Shown in pieces: positions 43,823-55,444 of a stretch of DNA of 64,000 nucleotides. The position numbers and the translations under genes are program-made. A model generated the notes under the pieces. That model saw only the letters and a list, made by a program, of their open reading frames with translations. It did no database searches and was not told the origin of the DNA. Numbering within the stretch: position 1 is the stretch's first letter; each line of letters opens with the position of its first letter. The stretch is from Sialis fuliginosa (taxonomy: Eukaryota; Arthropoda; Insecta; Megaloptera; Sialidae), in assembly GCA_961205875.1 (NCBI GenBank), contig OY540815.1, positions 3,224,001-3,288,000 on the forward strand, in the 5' to 3' direction.

Positions 43823-44513
43823 TTATGTTTTCAAATGTACTTACATAATCACTATTGTTACTTATATTGACTAATTGCAAGTTGACAACCTTATTAACTA
43901 ATACATTTTAAAAAGTTTAAGGATTGTGTATTTTATGGCCAAACTAAGCTATTTTCATTTAGAAACGAATAAATAGTTTACATTTTTAAACTTGTTTTAG
44001 AAGGAGGAATCAATCTTAATAGATTTCATTCTGTCTAAGAAAATATTTAACTTAAAGAAACCCACAGAATTTCTTCAAAGCTCTATTCGATCAATTAACT
44101 ATAAGCGACAAAAGTTTTCTCTTCTTCCTTTAACAAAGAGCCTACGTATTTTTGTACTACGTGGCATATGCCTTTGACAAACAGGGAAATAACAGTATGT
44201 TGAGGGGGAGAGGTGACTTCTACAGATCAATTTCCTGTAAGTCAGTAGTTCCTGTTTCGATTCGAATGTTTGTAAACCAATGTTGTAGAAAATTGCCCAT
44301 CCGTATAAATATTTCAATTGACATTTGTTCAGAGATATACCGCGTTGAAAAAAAAAAGTTATGTATATCGAGAATAACTAAATAATGGTTATGAGTATTT
44401 AAATATTATTTTAATTTCAATTAATCTTTCTTTAATTAGTTTAGGAACTTGTAAAGTGTGATAAGGTACTGGCACCACTTTTGAACGCTTTAAGAGAAAT
44501 GTATATTGTTTTT
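43823..44513. other. No supported gene
   Basis: Overlapping frames of 77 codons (plus, 44,152-44,385) and 72 codons (minus, 44,099-44,317) occur, with no motif in either. The sequence has no second copy in the window and could be single-copy. Confidence 0.35.
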
Positions 44514-44721
44514 AGGGTTCCGAAGAAACCCTATTAATCTTACTTTATCGTCCACCCGTCCGTCCGTCTTTTTCATTCAAAGCAAAATATCTCGTAAAAT
44601 ATATATAAGTTAGAAACTTGAAATTTTTACTAAACATGGTAAATGATGTAAAATATGTATTTTCTACAACCGTGTAAAAAAGTAGGCTTTTTCATTGACA
44701 TTTCAGTGTGTAAAGTAGTAG

Positions 44722-44772
44722 TTTTGCGCTCGCCGTGCGTAAAATGTTTTTTCACGCACGGCGTGCGCAAAA
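44722..44772. repeat. CG-rich hairpin A
   Basis: TTTTGCGCTCGCCGTGCGT pairs with ACGCACGGCGTGCGCAAAA (19-bp arms, one mismatch, 13-base loop), in the insertion inside family E. Confidence 0.85.
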
Positions 44773-45107
44773 GTGTTTCCATAGTAACACATATGTACAT
44801 TTTTACATTTTTTTACGATTAATGAATTTTATAAATATTATTGTATTATAGTATTAAACAAATTACTAAAATTTAAGTATACTATATTAATTATTGTAAT
44901 AAACAAAATTATTAATAAAATTAAATAAAATATAAACAATACGTTTAGGGTTTTTTTTGGCACAATTCATGGTATAATGTGTAATTTTTATTTATCAATT
45001 TAGATTTTGCAGATAGTAAATTTAAAATTATAGAATTTGCAGCTTCTGATATCGCTGGTGGTGCACACTTATGTTCTTTGTTGTAGAATAAATATTGTGT
45101 GCACCTC

Positions 45108-45210
45108 GGGTGTAAAATGCGTTTTTCGCACTCGAGTGATTGTCAGTCTCGGCTAACGCCTCGACTGACAAACATTCACACTCGTGCGAAAAACTATCAT
45201 TTTACACCCT
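45108..45210. repeat. 103-bp hairpin B
   Basis: Nested inverted blocks occur: GGGTGTAAAATG against CATTTTACACCC, TTTTTCGCACTCGAGTG against CACTCGTGCGAAAAA, and TGTCAGTCTCGGC against GCCTCGACTGACA, with a 4-base loop. The arms are about 49 bp. Confidence 0.85.
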
Positions 45211-45634
45211 AGATACACAAATAACTATTTTGAAAAAATAATTTTTCAGAGGGGGCGCGAAGGGGCTAAAGCTAGACAAAATTATATTTTTTTTATACCA
45301 AGACATGTGGCACGTTAAAATGTATGGTATAACCAAATCAGTGGAATTTCACCCTTTTTCTTATTTTTTTTCTAAATCAAAAATGGCACCAGAAGGGGGC
45401 TAAAAGCAGTTTTTTATTTTGTCCACCCCCCTCTAACTCGGTAATTATTGGCTCAATAAATCTGAAATTCAAATTTTGGAGAGGGGCGTCATAGCATTTT
45501 TTATTTTCATATCTAGGCATGTGGGGTGCCAAAATGTAGATCTCAATTAGTAAAATATATTTTTATATTTTTTTCTAGCTCAAAAATACACCTCTGGCTC
45601 CAAACAGTCCACGTAGTATGTACTTCGGAACTCT

Positions 45635-46805
45635 TATGGCATACACCCGTGTATGTCTTGACCGAATTTTTATTTGGTATTGATGTGCTACTTTTTTGTA
45701 ATTCTCATGAACTCATGCTACTAATAAAACAACTAACTATTATTAAATCAATTTAATAACCAAAGTCCGTTCTTTTAAGTATAGCTTCTTATTTTGTTTA
45801 TGTTTTTTCTCCAGTAATGAACACTCAGTGATGACCACTTGAGAAGATAACAAAACGATAATTACTATGACAAAAATGTTATAAAATAAAGAATTGTTAA
45901 ATAATGTACTCACTTCACTAATTATTAAGAAAGAAAATACACTTTGCTTGGTGGTTTGCCTAACCGCGACATTTATTTGTTCGCTATTTTGAAACAAAAT
46001 GATCAATAGTCATCAAATCACACTATAAGACAGATAAATGTATATGTATATGTAGATTAATATCCAGTTATGGCAATAATCAAATATCAACAAATATTTC
46101 TAATTAAGTAGGTACATTTAATTCAAAAATGTTCAACACTGGAGTATTGTTCAAGACTGGTGCAATCGAGTTGGTAAAAAAAAATATGCACAAGCATTGA
46201 AGTGAGGTAAAAAATAATCTCGGGCCGGATATAAACCAATCACAGATCGGGTTTGGCCTGCGGGCTTAAGTAGGGGACAGCTTATAATGCACGGGGAAAA
46301 TCGTGAACCGGAAAAAAACGTGTATTACAAAAATATTTGCAAGTGCAATATTTGATATTTGATAATTTTTATATCAATATTTTTGCATAGTTCAGAATAA
46401 CAACTAAATGTAATGTTTCAAATCCTAAAGAGTAGCAACTTTGTGGTGCATCGATAGCGAGTGTAAAACTTTTAGAGGGGTAAAAAATGGAAAGTGACAA
46501 TTTCAAGTATTAATTCCAAGATAATGATAAAATTTACATACATATATATATAGAACTTCTTTCAACCCTAAAGGTATAAAGTATTTTTGTTATCAACATT
46601 TAATTCCATTCATCTTTTGGTATCATCCCGTATGTTTAGGTTAACAGAAATATAGAAAATTTGTACGTATTTGCCCCCCCCCCCCCTATTAATGAACGGA
46701 AAAAGCTGAAAATTAGGGCTTTGTAATAAAACCACATTGATGAAAATTCTTAACAAAACTGCGTTTCATTGAAAAAGTGTACCACTAATTGTGACATGCA
46801 ATGTA
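45635..46805. other. Mostly featureless; C-run
   Basis: Frames of 76 and 87 codons around 45,526-46,006 lack motifs. A GC-richer piece at 46,215-46,310 (CGGGCCGGATATAAACC) and a 13-base C run at 46,674-46,686 are the only landmarks. Confidence 0.4.
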
Positions 46806-47096
46806 TACTATAAAACGCAACGTATCTATCTGTCTGTCTGTCCGTTAGTGCGTTTATCACTCGAGAACCACTTATTTGATTTTAGTATATAGTATATATT
46901 ATGTAACGTTATGTAACATAATGAATAAGCAGTGACGACAATAGTAAATCAAGTCGGTAAAAAGTTCGCCGCCAGCGTGGTCTTTTGCAATATGCTGTCT
47001 AAACCGTTAAATATTGAAAAATAGAATGTAGTAAATTAATAAAGAGCTGTGCAGAATAAAAAATCCTAAATAATAATTCCGTAGTACACGCGAAAT
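46806..47096 (+). repeat. Helitron family 1, decayed internal-deletion copy
   Basis: It shows GTCCGTTAGTGCGTTTATCA, CGAGAACCACTTATTTGATT, GACAATAGTAAATCAAGTCG and TAATAATTCCGTAGT. The 5' TC end and the 3' hairpin/CTRR are lost, and the middle is deleted relative to 40,287-41,126. Confidence 0.65.
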
Positions 47097-47627
47097 AATA
47101 CTATTTTATACACATATATGTACTATTCCAGTATTTAAAAAAATAGGGTGCACATAAGTAACCGATTTTGCTCCCGATTTTTTCCTCTCTAAAATTACAT
47201 ATCAATAAAACATGTTTCCCAAAATTTTGACCTCCACCCTTGTCACTTTTGACGGCTTAATTCTCTAGTTTCATGCAAACATCTTTCAAAAAGTAATGCA
47301 TATTAAAATCAATCAAATCTAAAATTGCACATACAAATATCAAATATATCATTCAAAAATCAAATGTATAAAAAAACATATTGTTTCTCGTGTTTTCGTC
47401 TTCAACTGAAGTATCACCACCTTTTCCATGATGTTATTTTCCTGATATGAAAGATAAATGTCTGATGTATTACGTGATGTATTGGAAACAGGAAAAAGAA
47501 AAGGTATAAAATAAATAAACATGTGCGATATTATTGTGTATTTGTGTTTACCTCTAAACTGCGGTACATAGTTATGTGGATCAGATCTGTGCAATCTTTT
47601 TATTGTGAGTGCATTGAACCTTTAAAG
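47097..47627. other. No feature seen
   Basis: AT-rich. An 81-codon minus frame at 47,349-47,594 has no recognisable motif. Confidence 0.4.
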
Positions 47628-47700
47628 TAGGGATGGCCAACCTGCGGCCCGCCACGTCCTTATGTGCGGCCCGCGGCCACACAAAACAATTTATATTTTT
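47628..47700 (+). mobile_element. hAT-like left-end fragment
   Basis: TAGGGATGGCCAACCTGCGG, then CCCGCCACGTCC and GTGCGGCCCGCGGCC, match the well-known 'GGCCAACCTGCGGCCC' hAT terminus. The right end may be the unrelated-locus fragment at 13,619-13,633; no local partner was found before family E begins. Confidence 0.5.
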
Positions 47701-47712
47701 ATAACGTTTTTT

Positions 47713-49032
47713 AGGGTTCCGAAGAAACCCTATTAATCTCACTTTGTCGTCCGTCCGTCTGTCCGTCCTTTTCACTCTAAGCTAAATAACTCGTAAACTA
47801 TATAAGCTAGAAACTTAAAATTTTTATTGAACATGTAAAATGACACCCTCTAGTAAAATATGTACAAATTTATTCAATAAATAATTTTTCAAGGGGGGCA
47901 ATAAGAATATCTAAAGCTAGGTAAAAAAAATATTAGCAGAATTTGGCCATATTTTTTTTTAATTTAAAAATGGCGCCTGTAGGGGGCTAAAAGCAGTTTA
48001 TTTTGTCCCCTCTCCTCTAACTCTGTAACTATCGGCTCAAAAAATGTGAAAATAATTTGGTAACGAGGTTTTGGTGGGACTACCAACGACAAATACTAAA
48101 GTCAACAATATAATTTTAAATTTTGGAATAATAGGGAGGGGTGTAAGAGAATTTAAAAATTTTATTTTCATATCTAGGCATGTGATATGTCAAAATGTAC
48201 ATCTCAATTCGTAGAACATGACCATATTTTTTATTTTTTTCTAACTCAAAAATGGCGCCTGTAGGGGGCTAAAAGCAGTGTTTTATTCTGTCCCCCACCC
48301 TCTATCTCTGTAACTACTGGCTCAAAAAAAATGAAAAAAATTTGGTAACGAGGCTTTGGTGGGACTACCAACGACAAATACTAAAGTCAACAATATAATT
48401 TTAAATTTTGGAATTATAGGGAGGGGCGTCATAATTTTTTTTTTTGATATCTAGGCATGTGGTATGTCAAAATATAGATCTCAATTAGTAGAACTTGACA
48501 TTTTTTTATATTTTAACTTTAACTTAAAAATGCACCTGTAAGTGGTTCCAAACATTTCACGTAGTACGTACTTCGGAACCCTTATGGCATACACTTTTAA
48601 ATTTTAAATTTTTAATTTCATATCTAGGCATGTGGGATGTCAAAATGTACATCTCAATTAGTAGAACATTACTATATTTTTTATTTTTTTTCTAACAAAA
48701 ATGTTGCCTGTGGGGGGCTAAAAGCAATATTTTATTTTGTTCACCCTACCTCTAGCTCGGTAACTACTGGCTCAAAAAATCTGAAAAAAATTTGATAACG
48801 AGGCTTTGATGGGACTACCAACGACAAATACTAAAGTCAACAATATAATTTTAAATTTTGGAATTATAGGGAGGGGTGTCATAGAATTTTTTATTTTGAT
48901 ATCTAGGCAAGGGGGTGTCAAAATATAGATCTCAATTAGTAGAACTTGACACTTTTTTATATTTTTTTCTAACTTAAAAATGCACCTGTAAGTGGTTCCA
49001 AACATTCCACGTAGTACGTACTTCGGAACCCT
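47713..49032 (+). mobile_element. Family E element with internal tandem duplications
   Basis: The left AGGGTTCCGAAG is at 47,713. Right termini CTTCGGAACCCT occur twice, at 48,571-48,582 and 49,021-49,032. A 449-450-bp block is tandemly duplicated (48,133-48,582 and 48,583-49,032). Within it a 282-bp period is also visible (GGCGCCTGTAGGGGGCTAAA at 47,972 and 48,254). Units share TGGTGGGACTACCAACGACA. No protein frame is present. Confidence 0.75.
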
Positions 49033-49883
49033 TATGACATACACTTGTGTATGTCTTGCCCGAATTATTTAAGTATCGGGTATTTCAAAATACTTTCCCG
49101 TTGATTTCTTTAAAATAAAATTTTGTTTTATTTATGTAACTAATAATTTTAATTGTTAAAACTTTTTTTGTAATACAAAATAACAATAAATAATAATAAG
49201 AAAAAAAAAAAAAGTTCCCTGACTTCCATGGCAGATATTTTTATTTCTATTTTAAATTATAATTCGATTAGTTTATACAATTTATAAATTATTAAACTTG
49301 TTTTGAATTTTTCGTTTTTTTTTAAAAAGTTTAATTTAGGTCGATCCATTTAAATGTTAAGAAAAGTTAGCTTAAAGTAATCTCAACTGTATCAGGTTCT
49401 AAATATTTTTCTACCTAAAAACTCTTTCTCTAGCGCCTTCCAGATTATTCAAACGGTCGAAATTCACGTTACACATCTGAGCGAATTCTTTTGTTCGAGA
49501 TTATGTTCAGATTATACAGAAGGAGCGGTGAACCGATTTTAGGATTTGTGTTCTTGAAATATCGCGTTGTATTCACGCTATTATTTCCCTTTTAAATGTC
49601 TGCTCTATGCAATGTTCTGTATAATCTGTATTTATTTGTAAATGTTCTTTGTATTTAACCTATTTGAAATATAATGTTAAGATAATAATCTATGTACACA
49701 AATTCCGTAGTTTATTATTTTATAATTATAGTTTATATTTATCCTAGATCACTAAACATATTTTCAAATAACTGTCACTAAATATTAATCTGACAGACTA
49801 AGTAAATGAAATATCAATATTTGTTTAATTATCATATTTATTAGTAAATAAATCAGTCAAAATAAACACAGGTGTATGTCACA
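49033..49883. other. Unassigned, partly less AT-rich
   Basis: Positions 49,420-49,640 are more balanced and show no second copy in the window. One plus frame stays open for about 50 codons to 49,545 but has no ATG-led or recognisable product. An A-run lies at 49,199-49,214. Confidence 0.3.
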
Positions 49884-50638
49884 AGGGTTCCGAAATACGT
49901 ATTACGTGGACTGTTTAGAGTCACTTACAGGTGCATTTTTGAGTTAGAAAAAATATAAAAATAGTGTCATATTCTACTAATTGAGATTTACATTTTGACA
50001 CTCCACTTGCCTAGATATAAAAATAATAATTTCTCTGACGCCCCACCTTATTTCTCCAAAATGTGAATTGACTTTAATATTTGTCGTTGATAGTCCCACC
50101 AAAAGCTCGTTACCAATTTTTTCAGATTTTTAGAGCTAGTAATTATCAAGTTAGATGGGGGGTGGACAAAATAAATTACTGGTTGGGGGACGCTATTGTT
50201 GAGTTAGAAAAAAATTAAAAATTAAAAAAATAGTCACATTCTACTAATTGAGATCTACATTTCGACACCCCACATGTCTTAGTATACAATTTTTTTAATT
50301 TGCTTTAAAGCCCCCTGCAGGCGCCATTTTCGATTCAAAAAAAATAAGAAAGAGGGTCAAATTCCACTGGTTTTGTTATACATTTTGACGTGCCACATGC
50401 CTTGGTATAAAAAAATCATTATTTTACATAGCTTTATCTCTTTAGACCCCCCACCCCCCCCCCCTCCCCCCATCCCACCAGAAATTTTTTTAAAAATAAA
50501 GTTCATCTTTTACTAGAGGGCATCATTTTACATGTTCAATATAAATTTCAAGTTTCTAGCTTATATATTTTACCAAATATTTTGCTTATTGACTGAAAAG
50601 GACGGACGGTGAAATTAATAGGGTTTCTTCGGAACCCT
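49884..50638 (-). mobile_element. Family E element, minus, both ends
   Basis: AGGGTTCCGA at 49,884 is the mutated outer end (GGTTCCGAAATACG) and TTCTTCGGAACCCT ends at 50,638. The interior is the inverse of 47,713-48,582, with GTTGATAGTCCCACCAAAAG and CCCCCTGCAGGCGCC. A C-rich run at 50,443-50,478 is expanded. It is the inverted neighbour of the previous copy, 850 bp away. Confidence 0.72.
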
Positions 50639-51478
50639 AAAAAAGATCTGCCATGTAAATGCACAGTGATTCCTTGTACTAAATTCACCAAAGGTAGTTA
50701 ATTATTGAATAATTTTAATAAACACCGATAATGTATTCAGATGACTGCCGGCCATTAATTCTAAATCTAAATTTTTCTGCTATGAAAACGTCAAAATTAC
50801 TTTATATGATGTCAAATTATGTAGTTTGCTATTTTTAGGGTTCCAAAGAAAACCTATTAATCTCACTTTTTTTATCTATGTGACAGCAATCTTGAAATTT
50901 ATGTTTTTTTGCTTATATTTTCTGCAAACATTGTGTTTCCCATAGTGTACTGTGTAACTTATACGAGTAGGTACTTGTACATAGTTTCAAGATGAAAGTT
51001 ATAGATATTGATTATTTCCAAAGGATTGATTTTTAAGGGGAACCGTCAGAAATACGAAAACAAAGACATTTAAACTTCAGAATAAAGACATTTCAACATA
51101 AAAATGTCTATGAAAAGGTTAAACTGTAGGGTAAAAACGTATTTTAGTGGCGTAGAAACGAATTCTTTTATGTGAAATATTTTAAATGCAATATATCGTT
51201 TTTATTCTACGTTTTGTTCAGTGACACATATTCCTGGCTTTTTCCATCCAATATCATTTTTAAAACAGTCCAGGCGCAAACAGAAGTTTTATATAAACAG
51301 TTCTCTTGTAAAATTTGCTCATCTTACGCATTTATAAATAAGAATAAATATTAATTTATTTTCTTAGACTCTAGCTAGACTCTAGATTAAAAACTAGATT
51401 AATAACATATTCTTAACAATTTAAAAAAACTCAAAAAATAAAATAAAACTGTACGTGTACTTCAACGAAACTTACAGG
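50639..51478. other. Featureless except a family E start fragment
   Basis: TAGGGTTCCAAAGAAAACCT and ATTAATCTCAC at 50,836-50,868 are a family E 5' remnant. The rest is AT-rich without a supported feature. Confidence 0.45.
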
Positions 51479-51480
51479 TA

Positions 51481-51768
51481 CACAAAAAAAAGTGCGGAGC
51501 CAAAAAAGCGACCTATATAGCATTGTAGTATTAATCAAGCATGGTCGAAATCCAAAATTTTGAAATTTTCTGCTTACCAGTTTTTTTTTTATTTAAGATT
51601 GAATTTTGGGTTTAGGTTGAAGTTTTCCGAGTTGGCTAAAACCAAAATTCAAGCTCAAATAAAAAAAAACTGGTAAGCAGAAAATTCCAAAAATTTGGAT
51701 TTCGGCTATGCTCGACCTATACTACAATGTTATATAGGTCGCTTTTTTGGCTCCGCACTTTTTTTGTG
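51481..51768. mobile_element. TA-flanked palindromic MITE, 288 bp
   Basis: CACAAAAAAAAGTGCGGAGC mirrors GGCTCCGCACTTTTTTTGTG, with TA on both sides (51,479-51,480; 51,769-51,770). The arms (about 120 bp) continue with AAAAAAGCGACCTATATA and CTGCTTACCAGTTTTTTTT. Near-perfect arms suggest a young or snapback-type element; a TA target points to Tc1/mariner-like mobilisation. Confidence 0.82.
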
Positions 51769-51785
51769 TAACTTTAATATAATTA

Positions 51786-51925
51786 AACAATTTTTGAAGT
51801 CGATTTTATTTATTTATTTATTTTTATGTTTTTTTATTGGCTTGGCTGTTAAATTTAATTAATTTTTACTTTTCAGTTTTTTTTAAATTCTAATTTTTCC
51901 CTTTAGAGTGGCGTATCTTTTCGGC
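51786..51925 (+). repeat. Family F repeat, copy 2
   Basis: TTTTTGAAGTCGATTTTATT, TTTTTTATTGGCTTGGC and GAGTGGCGTATCTTTTCGGC match 13,219-13,400, without the hairpin's second arm. Confidence 0.55.
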
Positions 51926-52324
51926 TAAAATTAATGTGGGACCATCTTGGAAGAGTTCTCATTCAAAATCATGAACCTTTATCTTTTTTGTGATATTTGT
52001 AAATATGCGAAAATTGTAATGGTCTAAAAATGTAGGAAGGATAAAATAAAAACCACTCAAAAATAATCCAATATAAAAATATCTACCATCATGGAAGCCA
52101 TGGGACATTTTTATACGTATTACTGACAAGCAACATTACCCAACTGATACTCACCGATTTGAATGAAACTTAATATACTTATTAAACACCGAAAAATATT
52201 AAATACGTATTTTTTTATTTCGGCTAAATACATTTTTTAGGGGTAGAAATCACTCCTCAAACCTTGGAGATGGAAACAGTTTTGGGTAATTATTTCTGAA
52301 ACGATACATTTTCTGATTAGGACC
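51926..52324. repeat. Repeat-like sequence beside a foldback
   Basis: GACAAGCAACATTACCCAAC through GGGGTAGAAATCACTCCTC loosely matches, inverted, the extra block at 52,760-53,030. These may be parts of one repeat family placed on both sides. No gene was seen. Confidence 0.35.
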
Positions 52325-53094
52325 AATGTTGTAGAGTACAAAGTGATGCACTTGATGGTGACCTTGAAGTCGACCTTGAGGTCGATTTAGGTACACTCTA
52401 TAATTTTTATTTGGGGTGTATAAAGGACACTCCTAAACTTAAAAAAAATAATTGTTTTCTTCCATAAATCAATAGAATGTAGTATTCTGAATACAATCAT
52501 ATAGAATTTCAAAATAACGTATCTTAAAACTTCGGAAATATCGGCATTTTTGTAATGTGTATATTACTGTATAAGTATGTAAATATGTACCTACGTATAT
52601 GGCAGACTACAAAAGTGCCGATATCTCCGAAGTTTGAAGATACGTTATTTTGTAATTTTATTATTGTATTTAGAATACTACACTATTACTTTATGGAAGA
52701 TTTTTTTTTTTTAAGTTGAGGGAGGTCCTTTATACCCCCCAAATAAAAATTATAGGGGGTACCACATTTATGCTGTTTTATAGCACTTGTAATACCAAAC
52801 ATATTTTGTAATACACACTAGCCACTATTCTAAGCGGTTTATGAGCTATTTACGAATTAAAAATTTTACCCTCACTTTCAAGGGTCGATTTTACCCTCTA
52901 AACTTAAAAACGGACACGAATAAAAAAATAGATGTCCTTTATTTTCACCTAACTAACATTTTTACCAAATTTCATTAAAATCCGAGAGTGGCACCTGGGG
53001 ATGTTTCCTTGTCAGTTATACAATTTTTGAAAATCGACCTCAAGGTCGACTTCAAGGTCACCATCAAGTGCATCGATTTGTATTCTACAACATT
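52325..53094. mobile_element. Foldback element with interrupted right arm
   Basis: AATGTTGTAGAGTACAAAGT at the left mirrors TTTGTATTCTACAACATT at the right. GACCTTGAAGTCGACCTTGA pairs with its inverse at 53,040-53,070, and CAAAATAACGTATCTT with AAGATACGTTATTTTG. About 270 bp (52,757-53,028) with no partner interrupts the right arm. The turn is near 52,570. No transposase is present. Confidence 0.75.
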
Positions 53095-53470
53095 ATAATA
53101 TTATAATATTATAATATCACACTTCAAAACATGCTTTGGGTGTGCTAATATTAAAAAATTGACATCAATAAACAACTGTTTCCGGTTGAATGATCGTTTT
53201 TAAAAAATTGGAGGTTTTATTTCCTTACGATAATTAATCTACAATATACAATTTAACCCTTCTAAAAGACGGACAGACCGACATCATGGCGAAAATAGTC
53301 AGAATCGATTCAAGGAAGGTCAAAATTGATAATTCCATCAAAATCCGGAATTCGAAAAAATCGGCTTTACTATACTTAGATACTTGTATAAAATATTTAT
53401 TTCATATTTAAATGGGTATAAGAAAGTAAAAACATTTTTAAAATAATAAATACCATTTTTTGTTTACTTT
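53095..53470. other. No clear feature
   Basis: ATAATATT tandem units at 53,092-53,118. A repeat-like phrase AAGACGGACAGACCGACATC lies at 53,266. No gene was seen. Confidence 0.4.
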
Positions 53471-54480
53471 TATAGCTTCTTCGCCTTATAGAAGATACGA
53501 GCTCTGTGTTCGTTTAAAAAAAAAAATAATTATTCTCCGATTTCAAAATTTTAACTTGATCTTTCCGTTTCAGGTCAAGACAAATACTTTTCGTTCCGTG
53601 TCTGTCTGTCTGTCCTCTGAATCCTTACCACACACAGAACTCATGAACCACTAAACCGATATTAATGAAACTTGGTTGGTTGGTTAGGTCTGACTTGAGG
53701 ACAGTCTCATTTCAATATTAATAAAATCGTGTTTAAGAGGGAGGGGTGACACACCAAAATATTTATTTTTTGAAGATATTTTAAGAAAGACACATTAATG
53801 TTATGTGAACATTTTGTAGAAATATAGGTCACCACAACGTTTGCTGTAAAATATTCCTTTAAAAAGATTTATCTCAATTTGCTTTAAAAAATCGACATTT
53901 TTTTACAACCGCTATTTACATCTTAAATGTCATTTTGACGTTTTAGTCCAGTAATTTTAGATTTTAACTACGAAAAAAGTAGTAGTTAGCTGAATTTTGG
54001 TATATACCTTCGTTACAGTGTTATAAATAAAAGTGGAGGAACCTTTTTTCTTAAGAATTTAATAATACACCATTTATATAATAACCCCTATTGACCTCCG
54101 AGTCATAGGAAGCGAGATATTCGCGAATAACCTTTTTTGTGATGTTAGACCTTCAATATCTCGCAACACCGGCACGATATCGTATGGGACTTTTTACACA
54201 TTATATATAACACTGTAACGAAGGTGTATACAAAAAATTAGCTAAGTGCTATTTTTTTCGTAGATTGTGTGCATTAATATTTAAAATTACTGGACTTTTT
54301 CTATAGCAGAAAATTTTTAATTTAGATAGAAATTGTCAAAAAAATTAAAAATATACGAAAAAATAACCAAGCGAGTATTATGAAAAATATCAAATTAATA
54401 TTTTTTATTAAAATAAAGATGTTTTTTTACCAATCAAAAACGACCACTAGGGGCAGAACTAAAAAGCTTAGAGTGCCGTG
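53471..54480 (+). repeat. Family C repeat, copy interrupted by a MITE
   Basis: It shows GAGCTCTGTGTTCGTTTAAA, TTTCCGTTTCAGGTCAAGAC, the TCTG tract, CATGAACCACTAAACCG, TGACTTGAGGACAGTC and AAATGTCATTTTGACGTTTT. The family text resumes after 54,296 with CTATAGCAGAAAATTTTTAA. Deleting 53,946-54,295 restores the order seen at 55,700-55,740. Confidence 0.72.
53946..54295. mobile_element. MITE of the AGTCCAGTA family, 350 bp
   Basis: GTCCAGTAATTTTAGATTTT mirrors AAATATTTAAAATTACTGGAC-type sequence at the right (…ATTACTGGAC, 54,295). Subterminal ATACCTTCGTTACAGTGTTA mirrors AACACTGTAACGAAGGTGTA. The core GACCTTCAATATCTCGCAAC is shared with 24,013-25,210. The unoccupied family C copy at 55,713 marks the insertion point. 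Confidence 0.82.
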
Positions 54481-54841
54481 GGTTGTTCATCATTAGTATA
54501 GTATAAATAATATAATATAATCGTTGAAATTTATAATTTTAAAAAGTTCGAACAGTATTTGAATTCTGATATTATGTCAATATACTATATATATTATATT
54601 TTTTTGTAAATTTTTCTTGTCATGTAGATGATCCCCCTCCGCCTGTCTCGTTTATTCGTGGTAGTTCGAGAACGTTTGAATAATCAGTGTGCTGCTAAAA
54701 CGACCTCAGGGATTTTTATTCCACAAAAACTTGTAATGCTGTGTACATACAGGATGATTTACATTACAGATATTCTATAAAACTGGAAAAGTATACAAGA
54801 TGTAATGACATATGACGTTGGTGAGTTGAAGATTCGCTTAA
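54481..54841. other. No feature seen
   Basis: AT-rich with a short GC-richer piece near 54,630-54,700. No motif was recognised. Confidence 0.35.
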
Positions 54842-55440
54842 GGGTGTATTCTAGCCGAGAAATGAAAAAAAATTTAATTTTTTAAAATTATAGACTCTAA
54901 AATGTGTACTGAAAAGGAAATTTTAAAATTTTCAAAATTTCAGTTATAATATTATATTTGAATACGGCAGAAATGTTTTGACGCAGCGGCGCGGCGGCGC
55001 GCATCGGACTATACTCGTATTTACTACTAGGTAGGTACTATAAACTAGATTAAGCTTTAAACGCGTTTTTCTCGAAACTACTATTTTTAAAGTGGATGAA
55101 ATATATCAAGTTCTATTTGACCGATTGACTTGAAATTTGGTGTGTACCTTCAATATATATTGCTTTATGGTATCTACCTCAGAAATTGTAAAATTTATAT
55201 ATTATCTATATAATATAATATTTTTTTATAAAAACTTTAAGAAAAAAAAAGTACTAAAAATTTTTTTAGCTGCCATTTTATATATTTTTTTCGTTCTTTT
55301 TGGTACCTGCCATAATGACATCCTTCTTGAATAAGAAACTTTTTTTATTTTGTTTCAGACATACGAGAGCTTTGGAATCATGTCAACCACAACGCAACTT
55401 TTTTTATTGCTTTATACAACTGGTGTAAAAAATTATTGAA
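54842..55440 (+). repeat. Possible relative of TTAA transposon 1, left part
   Basis: TTAA at 54,838-54,841 precedes GGGTGTATTCTAGCC. Like 29,490-30,160 it contains AAACGCGTTTTTCTCGAAAC, then a TTGAAATTT phrase and, near its end, TTTTATTTTGTTTCAGACAT. A mirrored right end with TTAA was not found, so it may be truncated by the following family C copy. Confidence 0.4.
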
Positions 55441-55444
55441 TAAA

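Larger units (their letters stand above)
44514..45634 (+). mobile_element. Family E repeat with an inserted hairpin-rich element
   Basis: Both ends are present (AGGGTTCCGAAG; CTTCGGAACTCT). Family E text is GTCCGTCCGTC, TAACTCGGTAATTATTGGCT and ATATCTAGGCATGTGGGGTG. Between about 44,670 and 45,225 it is interrupted by unrelated sequence with two CG-rich hairpins. Inverted ends make family E look like a DNA-type MITE; its superfamily is unknown. Confidence 0.65.

Noticed and set aside
44099..44385. Opposing frames of 72 and 77 codons
   Set aside because: No motif, no copy and no splice or promoter context. Two opposite frames over the same DNA are expected by chance.
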